DNA of 64,000 nt from HXMU1420-13 sp965601825 (GCA_965601825.1 OZ271839.1:3162001-3226000), one strand, 5' to 3'. Positions 1 to 10,606 are shown, numbered from the stretch's first letter. A program made the numbers and translations. The notes: generated by a model from the sequence alone, not told the origin.

Positions 1-1
1 T

Positions 2-2083
2 AAAAGATTTGCCAAGTTGGATGTTCAGGAATTTACTCATCCTGTAGATTTGATCGGAACAAGTCAAGGTGGTCTAATCGCACAATTTATGGCAAACTAT
101 CCGAATAGCTACATGAAAATCGGGAAAGTAGCATTGGTTGCCTCAGCAAACGGTGTCGATTACCTGACATTTGGCAAAAACCTGACGAAAGGACTAAAAC
201 TCTTGAGAAAAGTATTTCGCAAGTTCGGTATGGGTCAGGCAGTACTAATTTCCGCATTACTTCAACACTCGATTAATTGGGTGATTAATAGAAAAGGATT
301 AAAGCTTATGACGCCAGGAAGTGATAAGCTTAACGAAATAATGTTTAATACCCCGATCAATCCTAAAACCAGATACTTACCCGTTATTGGTAATTTTTCT
401 GCAAGCAGCACAGCTGGTGATATTCTGGAAGGTGGCATTGATCTGATCCTCGGTAAAGACAATGATTGGGTTGTGAATACCAAGAATCAATTCCTAGTTC
501 CTAGTGCGTATTGTGCATTACCGGAGTACAATCCGGGCAAATACCGTGAGTATGCTGTCACAAATAAAAATGCGTTGCATGGAAGATTGATCCAAGACGA
601 AGATGTGCAATCTGAGTTAGAGAATTTCTTTGAAGATGTGTCATACCTTGAATCGACTATTCCAGAATCAGCGAACGACGATTTATTCGATGCTCACTGT
701 CATTTATTTGGAAGAAGTGTTGTTTCAGGACGTCTCGTTTTAATGCTTCTAGCAGATATCATGACTTACTTTCAGGAAGAAAATGAAGAAGAACTTCTGG
801 AGCCGATTGAATTTAAAGAAGGGCATGGTGGATACAGCTCATCCTTTGGTGCTAAATTTAAAAACTTTGTGAAGTATTTCGTTTTGAATAAAAACGCTCA
901 CAATATGCTACACGACCTGGAAGAAGGTTATTACGCATCCTTCACTGATGTTTACAGATATGTTCCTTTGATGTTTGATCTGGAAATGACTTTTAAAAAC
1001 TCATACGATGATGATGATTTGGAAGATAGATTGGATGAGTTAAAAAATTCATTCTCTGATGAGCACAAGAAACTGGTTAAAAAAATCAATTCAATCGTTA
1101 AGAAAGCTGATAAGGGTAAAAAAGTATTCAGCGGTACTCAAAGTCAAAATGATAGTTCGATTAAACCATTAAAAGACTTGCTTTGGCTGGTTAAAAAATT
1201 AGGTAAACTAACAGATAACTTATCAAAAGAGACTAGAGAATCTTTCCATAAGCAACTTGATGAACTTTCACATCTGAAAGTAAATTACGGCAATGATGTT
1301 TTCCCATTCTTAGCCACCGATCCAAGAAGAACTAATATGGGCACTTATATAGAGGGTCAGGTTGGTCCGGAAAAAACATTTCATGGAATTAAACTTTATA
1401 CTCCCAACGGTTACTCCCCTACTGATCCAAACTTTTTTGATCCGTCGTCAGGCTTCACTCATAATACAAGTCTCTATAAATGGTGTTCTGATACAAAAAC
1501 TCCAATAATGGCTCATAATTCCGATGCAGGATTCGCTACTTTTACAAAACGACTGGAAGTATTCGGACATATTTGTACAAGTGATAAAAATCCTGATGGA
1601 TCATTTAAGCTGGAGGAGAAAAACAAAGAGTTTATTGAATTTAATCATACTCTCTTTGATGGCGGTTTTGCAAATTCAGTGCGAGAACGTGCCCATACTT
1701 TAAATCACCCAACTCTTTGGCGAGAAGTTTTAAAGAAATATCCAGACCTGAAGATATGTCTAGCACATTTTGGTGGTGGTAGTGAGGAATGGCAAAAAGA
1801 AATAGCCAAACTTATAGTCGAATATGATAATGTCTACACAGATTTATCATGTCAGACAGATATTGAAAGACTAAAAGAAATAAAGGAAGCTTATTTCATT
1901 CATGATACACCTGAGAATCTAAAAATACGATCCAGAGTTATGTACGGAAGCGATTATTTCTTAAATATGTTACAAGGCATCAAATTTGAGACTTACTACA
2001 ATAATTTCAGGGAAGTTTTCACTACAGATGAAATTGAAACAATGAGTCTTGATGTCCCCAAAACATATTTAGGTCTAAAATGA
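2..2083 (+). CDS. alpha/beta-hydrolase fused to amidohydrolase, 5' partial
   Basis: The reading frame is open to the left edge, so the true start lies outside the window. The first visible residues contain a nucleophile elbow, GTSQGG, of the alpha/beta-hydrolase fold, followed by a lid and core region. From about residue 225 a second domain begins with DAHCH, the HxH metal motif of amidohydrolase-2 enzymes. Further candidate ligands follow in IMAHNSD, CLAHFGGG and YGSDYF near the C-terminus. The join is in one continuous frame with no sign of frameshift. A charged, lysine-rich linker of about 100 residues sits inside the amidohydrolase part. Substrate is unknown. A fused esterase plus metal-dependent hydrolase could perform two successive hydrolytic steps, which is inference. 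Confidence 0.75.
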   Translation, partial: KRFAKLDVQEFTHPVDLIGTSQGGLIAQFMANYPNSYMKIGKVALVASANGVDYLTFGKNLTKGLKLLRKVFRKFGMGQAVLISALLQHSINWVINRKGLKLMTPGSDKLNEIMFNTPINPKTRYLPVIGNFSASSTAGDILEGGIDLILGKDNDWVVNTKNQFLVPSAYCALPEYNPGKYREYAVTNKNALHGRLIQDEDVQSELENFFEDVSYLESTIPESANDDLFDAHCHLFGRSVVSGRLVLMLLADIMTYFQEENEEELLEPIEFKEGHGGYSSSFGAKFKNFVKYFVLNKNAHNMLHDLEEGYYASFTDVYRYVPLMFDLEMTFKNSYDDDDLEDRLDELKNSFSDEHKKLVKKINSIVKKADKGKKVFSGTQSQNDSSIKPLKDLLWLVKKLGKLTDNLSKETRESFHKQLDELSHLKVNYGNDVFPFLATDPRRTNMGTYIEGQVGPEKTFHGIKLYTPNGYSPTDPNFFDPSSGFTHNTSLYKWCSDTKTPIMAHNSDAGFATFTKRLEVFGHICTSDKNPDGSFKLEEKNKEFIEFNHTLFDGGFANSVRERAHTLNHPTLWREVLKKYPDLKICLAHFGGGSEEWQKEIAKLIVEYDNVYTDLSCQTDIERLKEIKEAYFIHDTPENLKIRSRVMYGSDYFLNMLQGIKFETYYNNFREVFTTDEIETMSLDVPKTYLGLK

Positions 2084-2332
2084 CTAATAACGATGAAGGT
2101 TGAGGTAAGGAATCATTCAAATATTAGTGAAAATCTTTAGTCTTATATTAGATTATTAATCCTTTCTTTATTTCAATCTTCTATAATTATTCTAAATTCG
2201 GGAATTGAAACGAATCATCAGTATTCCGGTCAATAAACAAACTTGACTGTGTTATGGGTATAATTTTAACAAAAAGAGGTACAATTGAGCTACTTAAACT
2301 TGGGCTCACATAGTGCTGAAGTCAATGTAATT

Positions 2333-4720
2333 ATGGTTCTAATCATCAAAACCTTAATCAAATCGGCACTATCGTTTATTCTTATTCTTCTAATTTTTAC
2401 CGGAACGGTAACTCAGCTCTTTGCACAAAGTAAAGACACTTATAATATCGGATTCATCTTCGATATTCTTCCGGAAAATGCGCCTGCTTTACTTGCTGAA
2501 ATGAAAAACGAAATTCGTTCAGTTGTTGGTCAGGATGCGAATATAGAGTTCCCAGAAGCTGCAATTTACGTGAACGAGCTAAACCTGGAAACAGCACGAT
2601 TGAATTATCAGGCAATTACCCAAAATGATAATGTCAATATCATCGTGGCGTTTGGAGTAATTAGTAATGTGATTATAAATGAAGCAGAAAGTCATGCAAA
2701 ACCAACCATTCTATTCGGAACGCTGGCTGCCGACTTTAGCCGAATAACAGGGGAAGATCAAACATCTGGAGTTGAAAACTTATCATTGATATTAGCCAGC
2801 TTTTCAATTCGCAAAGATCTTAATGTATTCCATGAGATGATAAATTTCCGAAATGTAGGGGTTGTTTTTGCAGATTATGCAGTTGATATCCTACCGGTTC
2901 ACGAATTACTTAATAGTATCTCATCTGAACTTAATTCAGAATACACTCTTATTAGCTATAAAAACGTAGACGAAATTTATGATCAGCTCATTGGAATTGA
3001 TGCTGTGTATTTTGCGAATACATTCTACTTCACAGAAGAACAAATTATCGATCTTTCGAGGTTTTTAATTGAAAAAAAACTCCCCTCCTATACCAATGCC
3101 GGAACAAGAGAGGTAGAATTAGGAATTATGGCTTCCAGCCAAACTGATGATAACATCAATCAGTTTTTCAGAAGAATTGCTTTGAACGTTGAAGCTATAG
3201 TAAATGGCACAGATGCCGGAGATTTACCCACTTATTTGGATACCAATGAGCAGTTAATATTGAATTTTAACACTGCATCTGAAATTGGCGGACCATTACA
3301 ATACAGTAGAATCTATGACACAAAAGTTGTAGGTGAAATGAAAAATGTATTGGCTGAAAAAAACTATACACTTCGAGAAATACTACTTGAAGCCAGGGAA
3401 CGAAACTTATCTATTGAATCCAGTTTATTAGATGTCGATTTAGCTGATCAGGATATAAAAACTGCAGTAAGTGATCTATTTCCAAACCTTCAATCAAATC
3501 TTACATCAAGCATTCTGGATCCTGATTTAGCAAGATCATCAAATGGTCAAAATCCCCAATTCAGTACAACCGGAAATCTCACTTTATCTCAGGTTCTCTA
3601 TTCGCAGGATATAATCACTAATATCTATATCCAAAAAGCACTTAAAAGTTCAGAAGAGAGTATTTATCAATCGACGGAATTGGATGTGGTACTCGAAGCA
3701 GCCAATGCCTATTTCAATGCTTTAATAGCCAAATCCAATTTGGAAATTACGATGCAAAATATGGAGGTAACTCGTCGAAACCTCCAGATTGCACAGCAAA
3801 ATTACGATGCCGGATTAACTGGTAGAACAGATGTTCTACGATTTGAAAGTCAGTTAGCTCAGAATACTCAGACAATGGTCGAGACTGTTAGTTTTCTGGA
3901 ATTCAGTTTTTCTGAAATAAATAGAGTTTTGAACTATCCACTAGAGCGAGAAATAGACATAATACCTATTCAACTTAATGATGAAGTATTTAGCGAGCTA
4001 GACATCGAAATAATGCAGGAATTTCTTGACGATGTAAGAAATCGTGAATCATTCATTCAGTTTTTAGTAAATGAAGCAGTACAAAATTCGCCCGAAATCG
4101 AATCATTACGTCAGCAAGAAAAAATTGTAGACGCAAGTATAAGACTAGCAAATACAGGTCGCTTTATTCCAGATGTGGCTCTTCAGGGGCAGTATAATTA
4201 CACCTTCGACCGTTCAGGTGAAGGAAGTACATTCCCACAGGGTTTTATTGCTCCGCCAGATGGTTACTATAGTCTTGGTATTTCCCTTAGCCTTCCTCTT
4301 TTCCAGCAAAACAAACAAAATATTAACCTGCAAACAGCGAAAATTACCAAGAATCAGATTGAAGTTTTAATAAACCAAACTGAACAGAATATCGAAAGGA
4401 TTGTTGAGAACAACACATTTGAAGCTTTAAATCAGATTTCAAATATCAGACTTTCTCAGATTTCTTTAGAAGCCGCCAAAGAGAACCTTGAGCTAACGCA
4501 AACGGCGTATTCGAATGGGGCTGTAAATATCATTCAATTAATTGATGCACAGACAAATTTACTGAATGCACAAATAGCCAATAACAATGCTCTCTATAAC
4601 TTTATGCTTAGCACTATAGCTCTTGAGCGTAGCATTGGCTTTTATTTTTTCGATCTGGATGAAGAACAAAAAAACGAGTTTAAACTACGCTTAGCACAAT
4701 TCATTCTTCAGAACAACTAA
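2333..4720 (+). CDS. TolC-family outer membrane protein with N-terminal PBP-like domain
   Basis: First gene of an RND efflux operon. A signal peptide ends at about LFAQ. Residues roughly 30-330 resemble a periplasmic substrate-binding protein of the ABC_sub_bind type (YNIGFIFDI start, NIIVAFGVISN). The remaining ~450 residues are a TolC outer-membrane factor with its two characteristic halves, visible as NYDAGLTGRTDVL and later AYSNGAVNIIQLIDAQ. Ordinary TolC proteins are about 450 residues, so the extra domain is an addition. The ATG at 2333 puts the signal peptide at the N-terminus. A TTG at 2285 with AGAGG five bases upstream would add 16 residues and cannot be excluded. The stop is 12 bases before the adaptor gene. 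The protein probably forms the outer-membrane exit duct of the pump; the role of the binding domain is unknown. Confidence 0.85.
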   Translation: MVLIIKTLIKSALSFILILLIFTGTVTQLFAQSKDTYNIGFIFDILPENAPALLAEMKNEIRSVVGQDANIEFPEAAIYVNELNLETARLNYQAITQNDNVNIIVAFGVISNVIINEAESHAKPTILFGTLAADFSRITGEDQTSGVENLSLILASFSIRKDLNVFHEMINFRNVGVVFADYAVDILPVHELLNSISSELNSEYTLISYKNVDEIYDQLIGIDAVYFANTFYFTEEQIIDLSRFLIEKKLPSYTNAGTREVELGIMASSQTDDNINQFFRRIALNVEAIVNGTDAGDLPTYLDTNEQLILNFNTASEIGGPLQYSRIYDTKVVGEMKNVLAEKNYTLREILLEARERNLSIESSLLDVDLADQDIKTAVSDLFPNLQSNLTSSILDPDLARSSNGQNPQFSTTGNLTLSQVLYSQDIITNIYIQKALKSSEESIYQSTELDVVLEAANAYFNALIAKSNLEITMQNMEVTRRNLQIAQQNYDAGLTGRTDVLRFESQLAQNTQTMVETVSFLEFSFSEINRVLNYPLEREIDIIPIQLNDEVFSELDIEIMQEFLDDVRNRESFIQFLVNEAVQNSPEIESLRQQEKIVDASIRLANTGRFIPDVALQGQYNYTFDRSGEGSTFPQGFIAPPDGYYSLGISLSLPLFQQNKQNINLQTAKITKNQIEVLINQTEQNIERIVENNTFEALNQISNIRLSQISLEAAKENLELTQTAYSNGAVNIIQLIDAQTNLLNAQIANNNALYNFMLSTIALERSIGFYFFDLDEEQKNEFKLRLAQFILQNN

Positions 4721-4732
4721 CTCCTCTTAACT

Positions 4733-5845
4733 ATGAATAACTTTAATTTTAGACATACTTTTTTAGTAGGATTAACTCTCTTAATTCTTTGGGGATGTGG
4801 TTCTGATGAAGAAACTCCACCTGAAATCATACGTCCGGTTATTTACCACACTGTTGGATTAAGTGGCGGTGAAGTTATCCGAACCTTTAGTGGTACCGCT
4901 CAAACAGATAAAATCATAAACCTGAGTTTTCGAAGTAGCGGCATAGTTACCGAATTAAATATGAAACTCGGTGATCAGGTTAAGAAGGGTGATTTGCTAA
5001 GCCAACTGGATAATGTTCAAGCGCGTTTAGCTCATGAGCAGGCTATTTCACAATTAAACAGTGCAGCCTCACAAATGAATACTGCTGAGTTAAACCTTGA
5101 AAGAATTCGCTCTTTATACGAAAAAGGAAGTGCTTCATTAAGTGATTTCGAGAATGCGAAAAACTCTTTTAGAACTGCACAGGCTAGTTATCAATCTGCG
5201 CAAAGAAGTGTGGACATTCAGCAAGAGCAAATTAATTATGGATTTTTGTATGCACCTGAAGATGGAGCTATTGCTGCTGTTAATGTAGAATTAGAAGAGA
5301 ATATCAATCCGGGTCAGGTTGTTGGCGTTTTGAATGCCGGTTTAGATATGAATATTTCCTTGGGAATTCCTGAAAGTGTGATTAACAGACTTGAATCTCA
5401 AATGGAAGTAAATGTCGAATTCAGTGCATTACCGAATAATTCGTTTCTCGGTAGAGTGATCGAAATATCCCCTGCTTTGGATGCCAATACCTCCACTTAT
5501 CCGATTGAAGTTAGTATTGTTGAACCAACTTCAGATATTAAATCTGGAATGGCAGCGAGTGTTACTTTCAATTTCGCTGAATCTGTGGGAAATACAGAAT
5601 CCATAATTGTGCCATCAAACTCTGTGGGTGAAGATCAAAACGGGCGTTTCGTTTTTTTGATTAACGATTCGAATACCAACAATATCACTGTAAATAAAAA
5701 CTATGTTGAAATTGGTGAACTCACCTCCGAAGGTTTTGAAATTACATCAGGATTAAATGTCGGACAGAAAATTGCGACTGCAGGACTTCAAACTCTCTTA
5801 AATGGACAAAAAGTGTCCTTGTATAATCCCGGAGCTTCTCTATGA
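4733..5845 (+). CDS. RND efflux periplasmic adaptor (HlyD/MFP family) lipoprotein
   Basis: A signal peptide with a lipobox (LILWGC, Cys at 22) anchors it as a lipoprotein. The lipoyl-like half-motif (GIVTELNMKLGDQVKKGDLL) is followed by an Ala/Gln/Ser-rich alpha-hairpin of about residues 95-160, the returning lipoyl half, and beta-barrel and membrane-proximal domains. This is the standard adaptor that bridges inner-membrane RND pumps to TolC. It lies between the TolC gene and the pump gene, and its last four bases overlap the pump start (ATGA), indicating translational coupling. Confidence 0.93.
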   Translation: MNNFNFRHTFLVGLTLLILWGCGSDEETPPEIIRPVIYHTVGLSGGEVIRTFSGTAQTDKIINLSFRSSGIVTELNMKLGDQVKKGDLLSQLDNVQARLAHEQAISQLNSAASQMNTAELNLERIRSLYEKGSASLSDFENAKNSFRTAQASYQSAQRSVDIQQEQINYGFLYAPEDGAIAAVNVELEENINPGQVVGVLNAGLDMNISLGIPESVINRLESQMEVNVEFSALPNNSFLGRVIEISPALDANTSTYPIEVSIVEPTSDIKSGMAASVTFNFAESVGNTESIIVPSNSVGEDQNGRFVFLINDSNTNNITVNKNYVEIGELTSEGFEITSGLNVGQKIATAGLQTLLNGQKVSLYNPGASL

Positions 5846-8800
5846 ACATCACGCAATTTGCCATAGAACGCAATCGGATCACATTTACAGTTCTGGGTAC
5901 AATTTTACTTTTGGGCTTCGCACTTTTTAGCGATTTACCAAGAGACAGCATGCCTCCATACACAATACGGGTCGCAACTGTTGTAAGCCAATTCCCGGGA
6001 GCTAGCCCTGAACGAGTTGAACAACTAGTAAGCTACAAAATTGAGAAAATCGCTCAGGAATTACCCGAATTGGATGAAGTAACAAGTACTTCCAGAACTG
6101 GTTTATCTGTAGTTAGTGTGACCCTTCGTGATGAGGTAAATCCAGAAGATCTTCAGAATGTTTGGGATCGACTTCGCAGAAAGTTAAATAATATGGATGA
6201 TCTTCCTGAAGGTGTGGACCCAAAATTAAATGATGATGGAATTGGTGACGTTTTTGGGATTGTGGTTGGATTGCTAAGCGATGGTTTTACTCCGGCTGAA
6301 ATGGAAGAATATGCAGATGCAATCCGTGATGACCTGATCAAACTCGAAGACGCTGCGAAAGTTGAAATTGGTGGAAAACAAGAAGAACGAGTATTTATTG
6401 AGTTTGATAATTCACAACTTGCAGAATACCAGCTTACCTCATCCCGATTGCAAAGTATAATTGCATCTACAAATATTCTTAGTTCCGGTGGTGAAATTTA
6501 TATGGGTGATGAAAGTATCATTCTGGAACCTACCGGAAATTACAATAACCTAGATGATATTAAACAAACACTGATACCAGTAGGTAATCAATCTCAGCTT
6601 ATACACCTAGAAGACATCACCAATATCAGAAAAGCATATATCAATCCACCGAAACAACTGGTTCGGGTAAATGGATTAGATGCTCTTGCTTTGCATGTGA
6701 ACTTGAAGGAAGGTGCAAATGTAATTCAGCTTGGTGCTGACATTAATGTGGTGATGGATGAATGGAATTCCAGATTACCCGTTGGTTTAGAGCTCATTCG
6801 CTTGTCTTCACTCGACACCTACATTGATGTCAAAATCTCTGATTTCATTGGAAATCTTGGTCAATCCATCATGATTGTTTTGGCCGTGATGCTGATTTTC
6901 CTTGGCTTTAGAACGGGAACTATCATCGCCAGTCTTATCCCAATTGTTACCATCATGACTTTAATGTGGATGGGTGTAATAAACATGGGTTTGAACCAGG
7001 TAACACTTGCAGCATTGATCATGGCTTTGGGGATGATGGTAGACAACGCTATAGTTGTAGCTGAATCAGTTATGGTAAAAGTTGAAGGTGGTATGGATAC
7101 CAAGCGAGCTGCAATTGAATCCTGCTCGGAATTATTCGCTCCACTTCTAATATCTACATTAACGACCTCCGCAGCATTTATGGCGTTCTTTCTCGCCGAG
7201 TCGGTGATGGGTGATATTGTCGGGCCAATTTTCGTGGTCATAACAATTGCTCTGTTATCTTCTTGGTTGATTGCGCTAACAGTAGTAACCCTCTTTTGTT
7301 ACTACTTCCTGAAAGTGAATAAGAGTGGCAAACAAAATCTTTCATTGATAGACCGACTCATTAATTGGATGAAAGGCATGTATAAAAACTGGATTCTGAA
7401 TGCCCTTCAAAACAAATATCTGGTGATGTTGGGTATCTTCGTGATGTTTATGCTTTCCCTTTTTGGATTTACAAGAGTAGCGTTTTTGTTTTTCCCCGAT
7501 AGTGATCGGAACCTGATTACTGTTGACATCAATCTTCCTGAAGGAACTCGTATTGAAACCACACAAGAAACTGTTCGACGACTCGAAGATTATTTTTATG
7601 AGGAACTACTCATTGATGAAGATAGAACAGAAGGGATAGTGAGTTGGAGTTCCTACATCGGTGAAGGTCCGGAATCATACGATCTTGGTTATCAACCGGA
7701 TGAAGCAAATTCAAGCTACGCGCACATGTTGGTGAATACTTCTAGTGCTTTTCTTAACAATTCTCTCATTAGTACTATTGATGAGTTTGTGTTGGATAAC
7801 TTTCCTAATGCTGATATCAAGGTTGGACCTTTAGGGGCCGGTGGCGGTGGCGTCCCAATTGAAATTCGAATTATTGGTGATGATCCAGATCAGCTTTCTG
7901 CAATATCGGAATCTGTGAAGATCCAACTTTCTTCCATTTATGGCACCAAAAATGTGAAAGACGATTGGGGACCAAAAAGCAAGAAATTTGTTATTCAAAT
8001 TGATCAGAATCGAGCCCAAAATGCCGGTGTAACCAACCAGGATATTGCTACCTCTCTTCAAACTGTACTTTCAGGTTTTAGAACCGGTGAATATCGTGAA
8101 GAAGATAAAAGTATCCCCATTTTGATGAGATCGGATGTTGGTAGTGAGCAGTCGTTTGAGTCACTAGAAACCTTAAATATCTATTCTCAAAGTTCAGGTA
8201 AAAGTGTACCTCTTCTTCAGGTTGCTCAGATAATTCCCGAATGGCAGTATTCCAAAATCCGACGATTCAATCTTAACAGAGCTGTAACTGTTACCAGTGA
8301 GTTGAGAGATGATGGAAATGCTGCAGCAATAACCCAAGAAATTACTCCATGGCTGGATGAGCAAATTGCCACCTGGCCTGCGGGTTATCGCTATGAACTG
8401 GGTGGTGATGCACAAAATTCAGCAGACAACATGGGAGCTGTTATTGCATGGCTACCACTTTCCGGCTTTGTAATCTTGCTGTTATTGATTATTCAATTCA
8501 ACTCCTTCCGAAAAATGACCATGGTAACACTGACCATTCCTCTAGGCATAATTGGTGTAGTTATTGGGCTTTTAACCTTCAGAGAACCGTTTGGATTTAT
8601 GCCCTTTCTTGGGCTGATATCTTTAGCGGGGATTATCATCAATAATGCGATAGTACTCATCGATAGAATTGATATCGAACAAAATGAAATAAAAAGATCC
8701 ATCCAGGATTCGGTGATTGCTGCTTGTTTACAGAGGTTTCGTCCGATTGTATTGGCAACATTTACAACTGTTTTTGGTTTAATCCCTCTTTATCTAAGTG

Positions 8801-8955
8801 GAGGTGAAATGTGGGAAGGCATGGCAGTTTCCATTATGGTAGGATTACTTTTTGGAACTGTAATCACACTTATATTCATACCATCACTTTACAGTATTCT
8901 ATATAAAGTGAATTACAAAGGGTATGAGTTAAATCCAGAGTTTGAGAAAATCTAA
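5842..8955 (+). CDS. RND multidrug efflux transporter (AcrB/HAE1-like)
   Basis: At 1037 residues it has the usual length of an RND pump. It shows the N-terminal transmembrane helix, porter loops, the TM2-TM6 block (FIGNLGQSIMIVLAVMLIFLG onwards) and the mirrored second half with TM8-TM12. The proton-relay segment in TM4 reads MMVDNAIVV, with D401 followed by N402 where AcrB has two aspartates; this single-Asp form is common in environmental RND pumps. It is the third gene of the operon and exports compounds through the adaptor and TolC partner using the proton gradient. Substrate cannot be read from the sequence. Confidence 0.94.
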   Translation: MNITQFAIERNRITFTVLGTILLLGFALFSDLPRDSMPPYTIRVATVVSQFPGASPERVEQLVSYKIEKIAQELPELDEVTSTSRTGLSVVSVTLRDEVNPEDLQNVWDRLRRKLNNMDDLPEGVDPKLNDDGIGDVFGIVVGLLSDGFTPAEMEEYADAIRDDLIKLEDAAKVEIGGKQEERVFIEFDNSQLAEYQLTSSRLQSIIASTNILSSGGEIYMGDESIILEPTGNYNNLDDIKQTLIPVGNQSQLIHLEDITNIRKAYINPPKQLVRVNGLDALALHVNLKEGANVIQLGADINVVMDEWNSRLPVGLELIRLSSLDTYIDVKISDFIGNLGQSIMIVLAVMLIFLGFRTGTIIASLIPIVTIMTLMWMGVINMGLNQVTLAALIMALGMMVDNAIVVAESVMVKVEGGMDTKRAAIESCSELFAPLLISTLTTSAAFMAFFLAESVMGDIVGPIFVVITIALLSSWLIALTVVTLFCYYFLKVNKSGKQNLSLIDRLINWMKGMYKNWILNALQNKYLVMLGIFVMFMLSLFGFTRVAFLFFPDSDRNLITVDINLPEGTRIETTQETVRRLEDYFYEELLIDEDRTEGIVSWSSYIGEGPESYDLGYQPDEANSSYAHMLVNTSSAFLNNSLISTIDEFVLDNFPNADIKVGPLGAGGGGVPIEIRIIGDDPDQLSAISESVKIQLSSIYGTKNVKDDWGPKSKKFVIQIDQNRAQNAGVTNQDIATSLQTVLSGFRTGEYREEDKSIPILMRSDVGSEQSFESLETLNIYSQSSGKSVPLLQVAQIIPEWQYSKIRRFNLNRAVTVTSELRDDGNAAAITQEITPWLDEQIATWPAGYRYELGGDAQNSADNMGAVIAWLPLSGFVILLLLIIQFNSFRKMTMVTLTIPLGIIGVVIGLLTFREPFGFMPFLGLISLAGIIINNAIVLIDRIDIEQNEIKRSIQDSVIAACLQRFRPIVLATFTTVFGLIPLYLSGGEMWEGMAVSIMVGLLFGTVITLIFIPSLYSILYKVNYKGYELNPEFEKI

Positions 8956-9180
8956 ATCAGATGTCAATTCGTGAACTTATGGAAGGTTAAATTCGATATT
9001 TGAGTTGGCCTCAGAAATAAGAAACATTAATTAATGACATTGATAATATTGCTAGCTTGATATTTCAAGTAATCAAATGGTACGTTAAATCGTTATTTAA
9101 TCGCTATCTTCGAACGTAATTTAAAATGTGGCTTTATAAGTTTTTAAATCAAAAAAAGCCAAATTCTACAAATATTATAC

Positions 9181-9858
9181 ATGATTAAATCCCTTTGTCT
9201 CTCTTTTGTGCTTCTCTTTTCCTCAAACTTATTATTTGCTCAAAGTGAAGAATATAAAACTCACCAATCCATTTATAATCGCGCTTTGAGTTACAATGAT
9301 TTTGCCGTAGCAAAGAACGCTTTGTACAATATGATGGAATTGCAACCTAATAATGTCCAACTACTAGATACATTAAGCTTACTGTATTTTGAACAACGTG
9401 AGTATATAAGTGCAGCGATTGTAGCCCAAGAAGCTGCAATGAAAGACCCTAATAATCTTTTGGCATTAGAACTTGCAGGTACAAGTTTCGAAAATGTCGG
9501 ACTAAATGATAAAGCATTAGAACATTATGAACCGCTTTATGCCAAGAATGGCGAAATCTCGATACTGTACAAAATTGCATTCCTACAATACCGCCTTAAG
9601 CGATTTGACGAAGCATCTGTATCAAGTAATAGAATTATAAGAAGCCCTGAAGCTAATGATTTACCGATGGTATTTGGCAAAAAGGATCAAACAACTCAAC
9701 AAGTTCCAATGATTGCAGCAGCATACCGATTACAAGGACTCATTGCTTACGAACAAAACGACAATGAATCAGCCATAGCTTACTTTGAATTAGCCTTAGA
9801 ATATGCTCCGGATTTTGAAATTGTGGTAGATGCGGTGAATCAATTAAAAGGTCAGTAA
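9181..9858 (+). CDS. exported TPR-repeat protein
   Basis: A clear signal peptide ends at LLFAQ. The mature part is alpha-helical with several tetratricopeptide-like units, for example YNRALSYNDFAVAKNALYNMMELQPNN and the last unit LIAYEQNDNESAIAYFELALEYAPD. The protein is 225 residues and likely a periplasmic or outer-membrane-facing scaffold. No catalytic motif was seen. It is preceded by 226 bases without a gene and is probably monocistronic. The specific partner is unknown. Confidence 0.8.
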   Translation: MIKSLCLSFVLLFSSNLLFAQSEEYKTHQSIYNRALSYNDFAVAKNALYNMMELQPNNVQLLDTLSLLYFEQREYISAAIVAQEAAMKDPNNLLALELAGTSFENVGLNDKALEHYEPLYAKNGEISILYKIAFLQYRLKRFDEASVSSNRIIRSPEANDLPMVFGKKDQTTQQVPMIAAAYRLQGLIAYEQNDNESAIAYFELALEYAPDFEIVVDAVNQLKGQ

Positions 9859-9952
9859 CCGAATTACATTAGCCTTTATGAATTATTATTGATGCGACTG
9901 TATATAGCTATGACTTGGACATTATCCTCTCATAATAATTAATTGAATACTC

Positions 9953-10606
9953 ATGAAGGTTTTGCTAACAGGTGCTACCGGAATGGTAGGTCAACATGCT
10001 TTAAAATTCTTATTGGATAGCTCTGAAGTTGATAATGTCTTATCGATTGGAAGACGTAAAACCGGAATTGACCATGAAAAATTGAATGAAGTTCAACTAT
10101 CTGATTTCATGAATATTAGTGAACTAAGAAATCAGCTAGTAGATATTGATGCTTGCATTCACTGTTTAGGAGTGTATCAAAATCAGGTTTCAAAGAAAGA
10201 CTTCTTTAAGATCACCTGCGATTATCAAAAAGCCCTTACTAATGTGCTCGAGGAAACATCCCCCAATCTCACCTTCTGTTTATTTGGAGCTCAGGGAGCT
10301 GATCCATCCGGTAAAAGCAATGTCACTTTTGCCAAAGCCAAAGGTCAGTCTGAAAATCAATTAATGGAAACTAAGTTTCCAAAGAAATACATTTTCCGAC
10401 CGGGTTATATCAAACCTACCGGAACTAGACAACCTGCAGGATTAGTTTATACACTATCCATTCCAATATTGAATATTGTTTACAGATTCTTCCCCAATAT
10501 TGGAATTGAAGATTCGAATCTTGCCAAAGCTATGGTTGGACTTGCTCTTAAACCTGAATTGGAATCTCGGGTTTTTGAGAATGTCGACATTAAACAACTT
10601 GATTAA
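9953..10606 (+). CDS. NAD(P)-binding Rossmann-fold protein (NmrA/epimerase-like)
   Basis: The N-terminus VLLTGATGMVGQHALKFLL is a GxTGxxG dinucleotide-binding motif right after the initiator Met. The 217-residue length matches the short atypical SDR/NAD(P)H-binding family, as in HTATIP2/YwnB-like proteins. A possible SDR-type YxxxK is not evident; the segment KYIFRPGYIKP follows the pattern of this subfamily. No signal peptide, so it is cytoplasmic. Its stop codon overlaps the stop of the convergent response regulator by four bases. Substrate unknown. Confidence 0.8.
   Translation: MKVLLTGATGMVGQHALKFLLDSSEVDNVLSIGRRKTGIDHEKLNEVQLSDFMNISELRNQLVDIDACIHCLGVYQNQVSKKDFFKITCDYQKALTNVLEETSPNLTFCLFGAQGADPSGKSNVTFAKAKGQSENQLMETKFPKKYIFRPGYIKPTGTRQPAGLVYTLSIPILNIVYRFFPNIGIEDSNLAKAMVGLALKPELESRVFENVDIKQLD

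Noticed and set aside
6861..7241. Antisense frame within the RND pump gene
   Set aside because: A shadow of a strongly conserved transporter segment; no separate evidence for coding.
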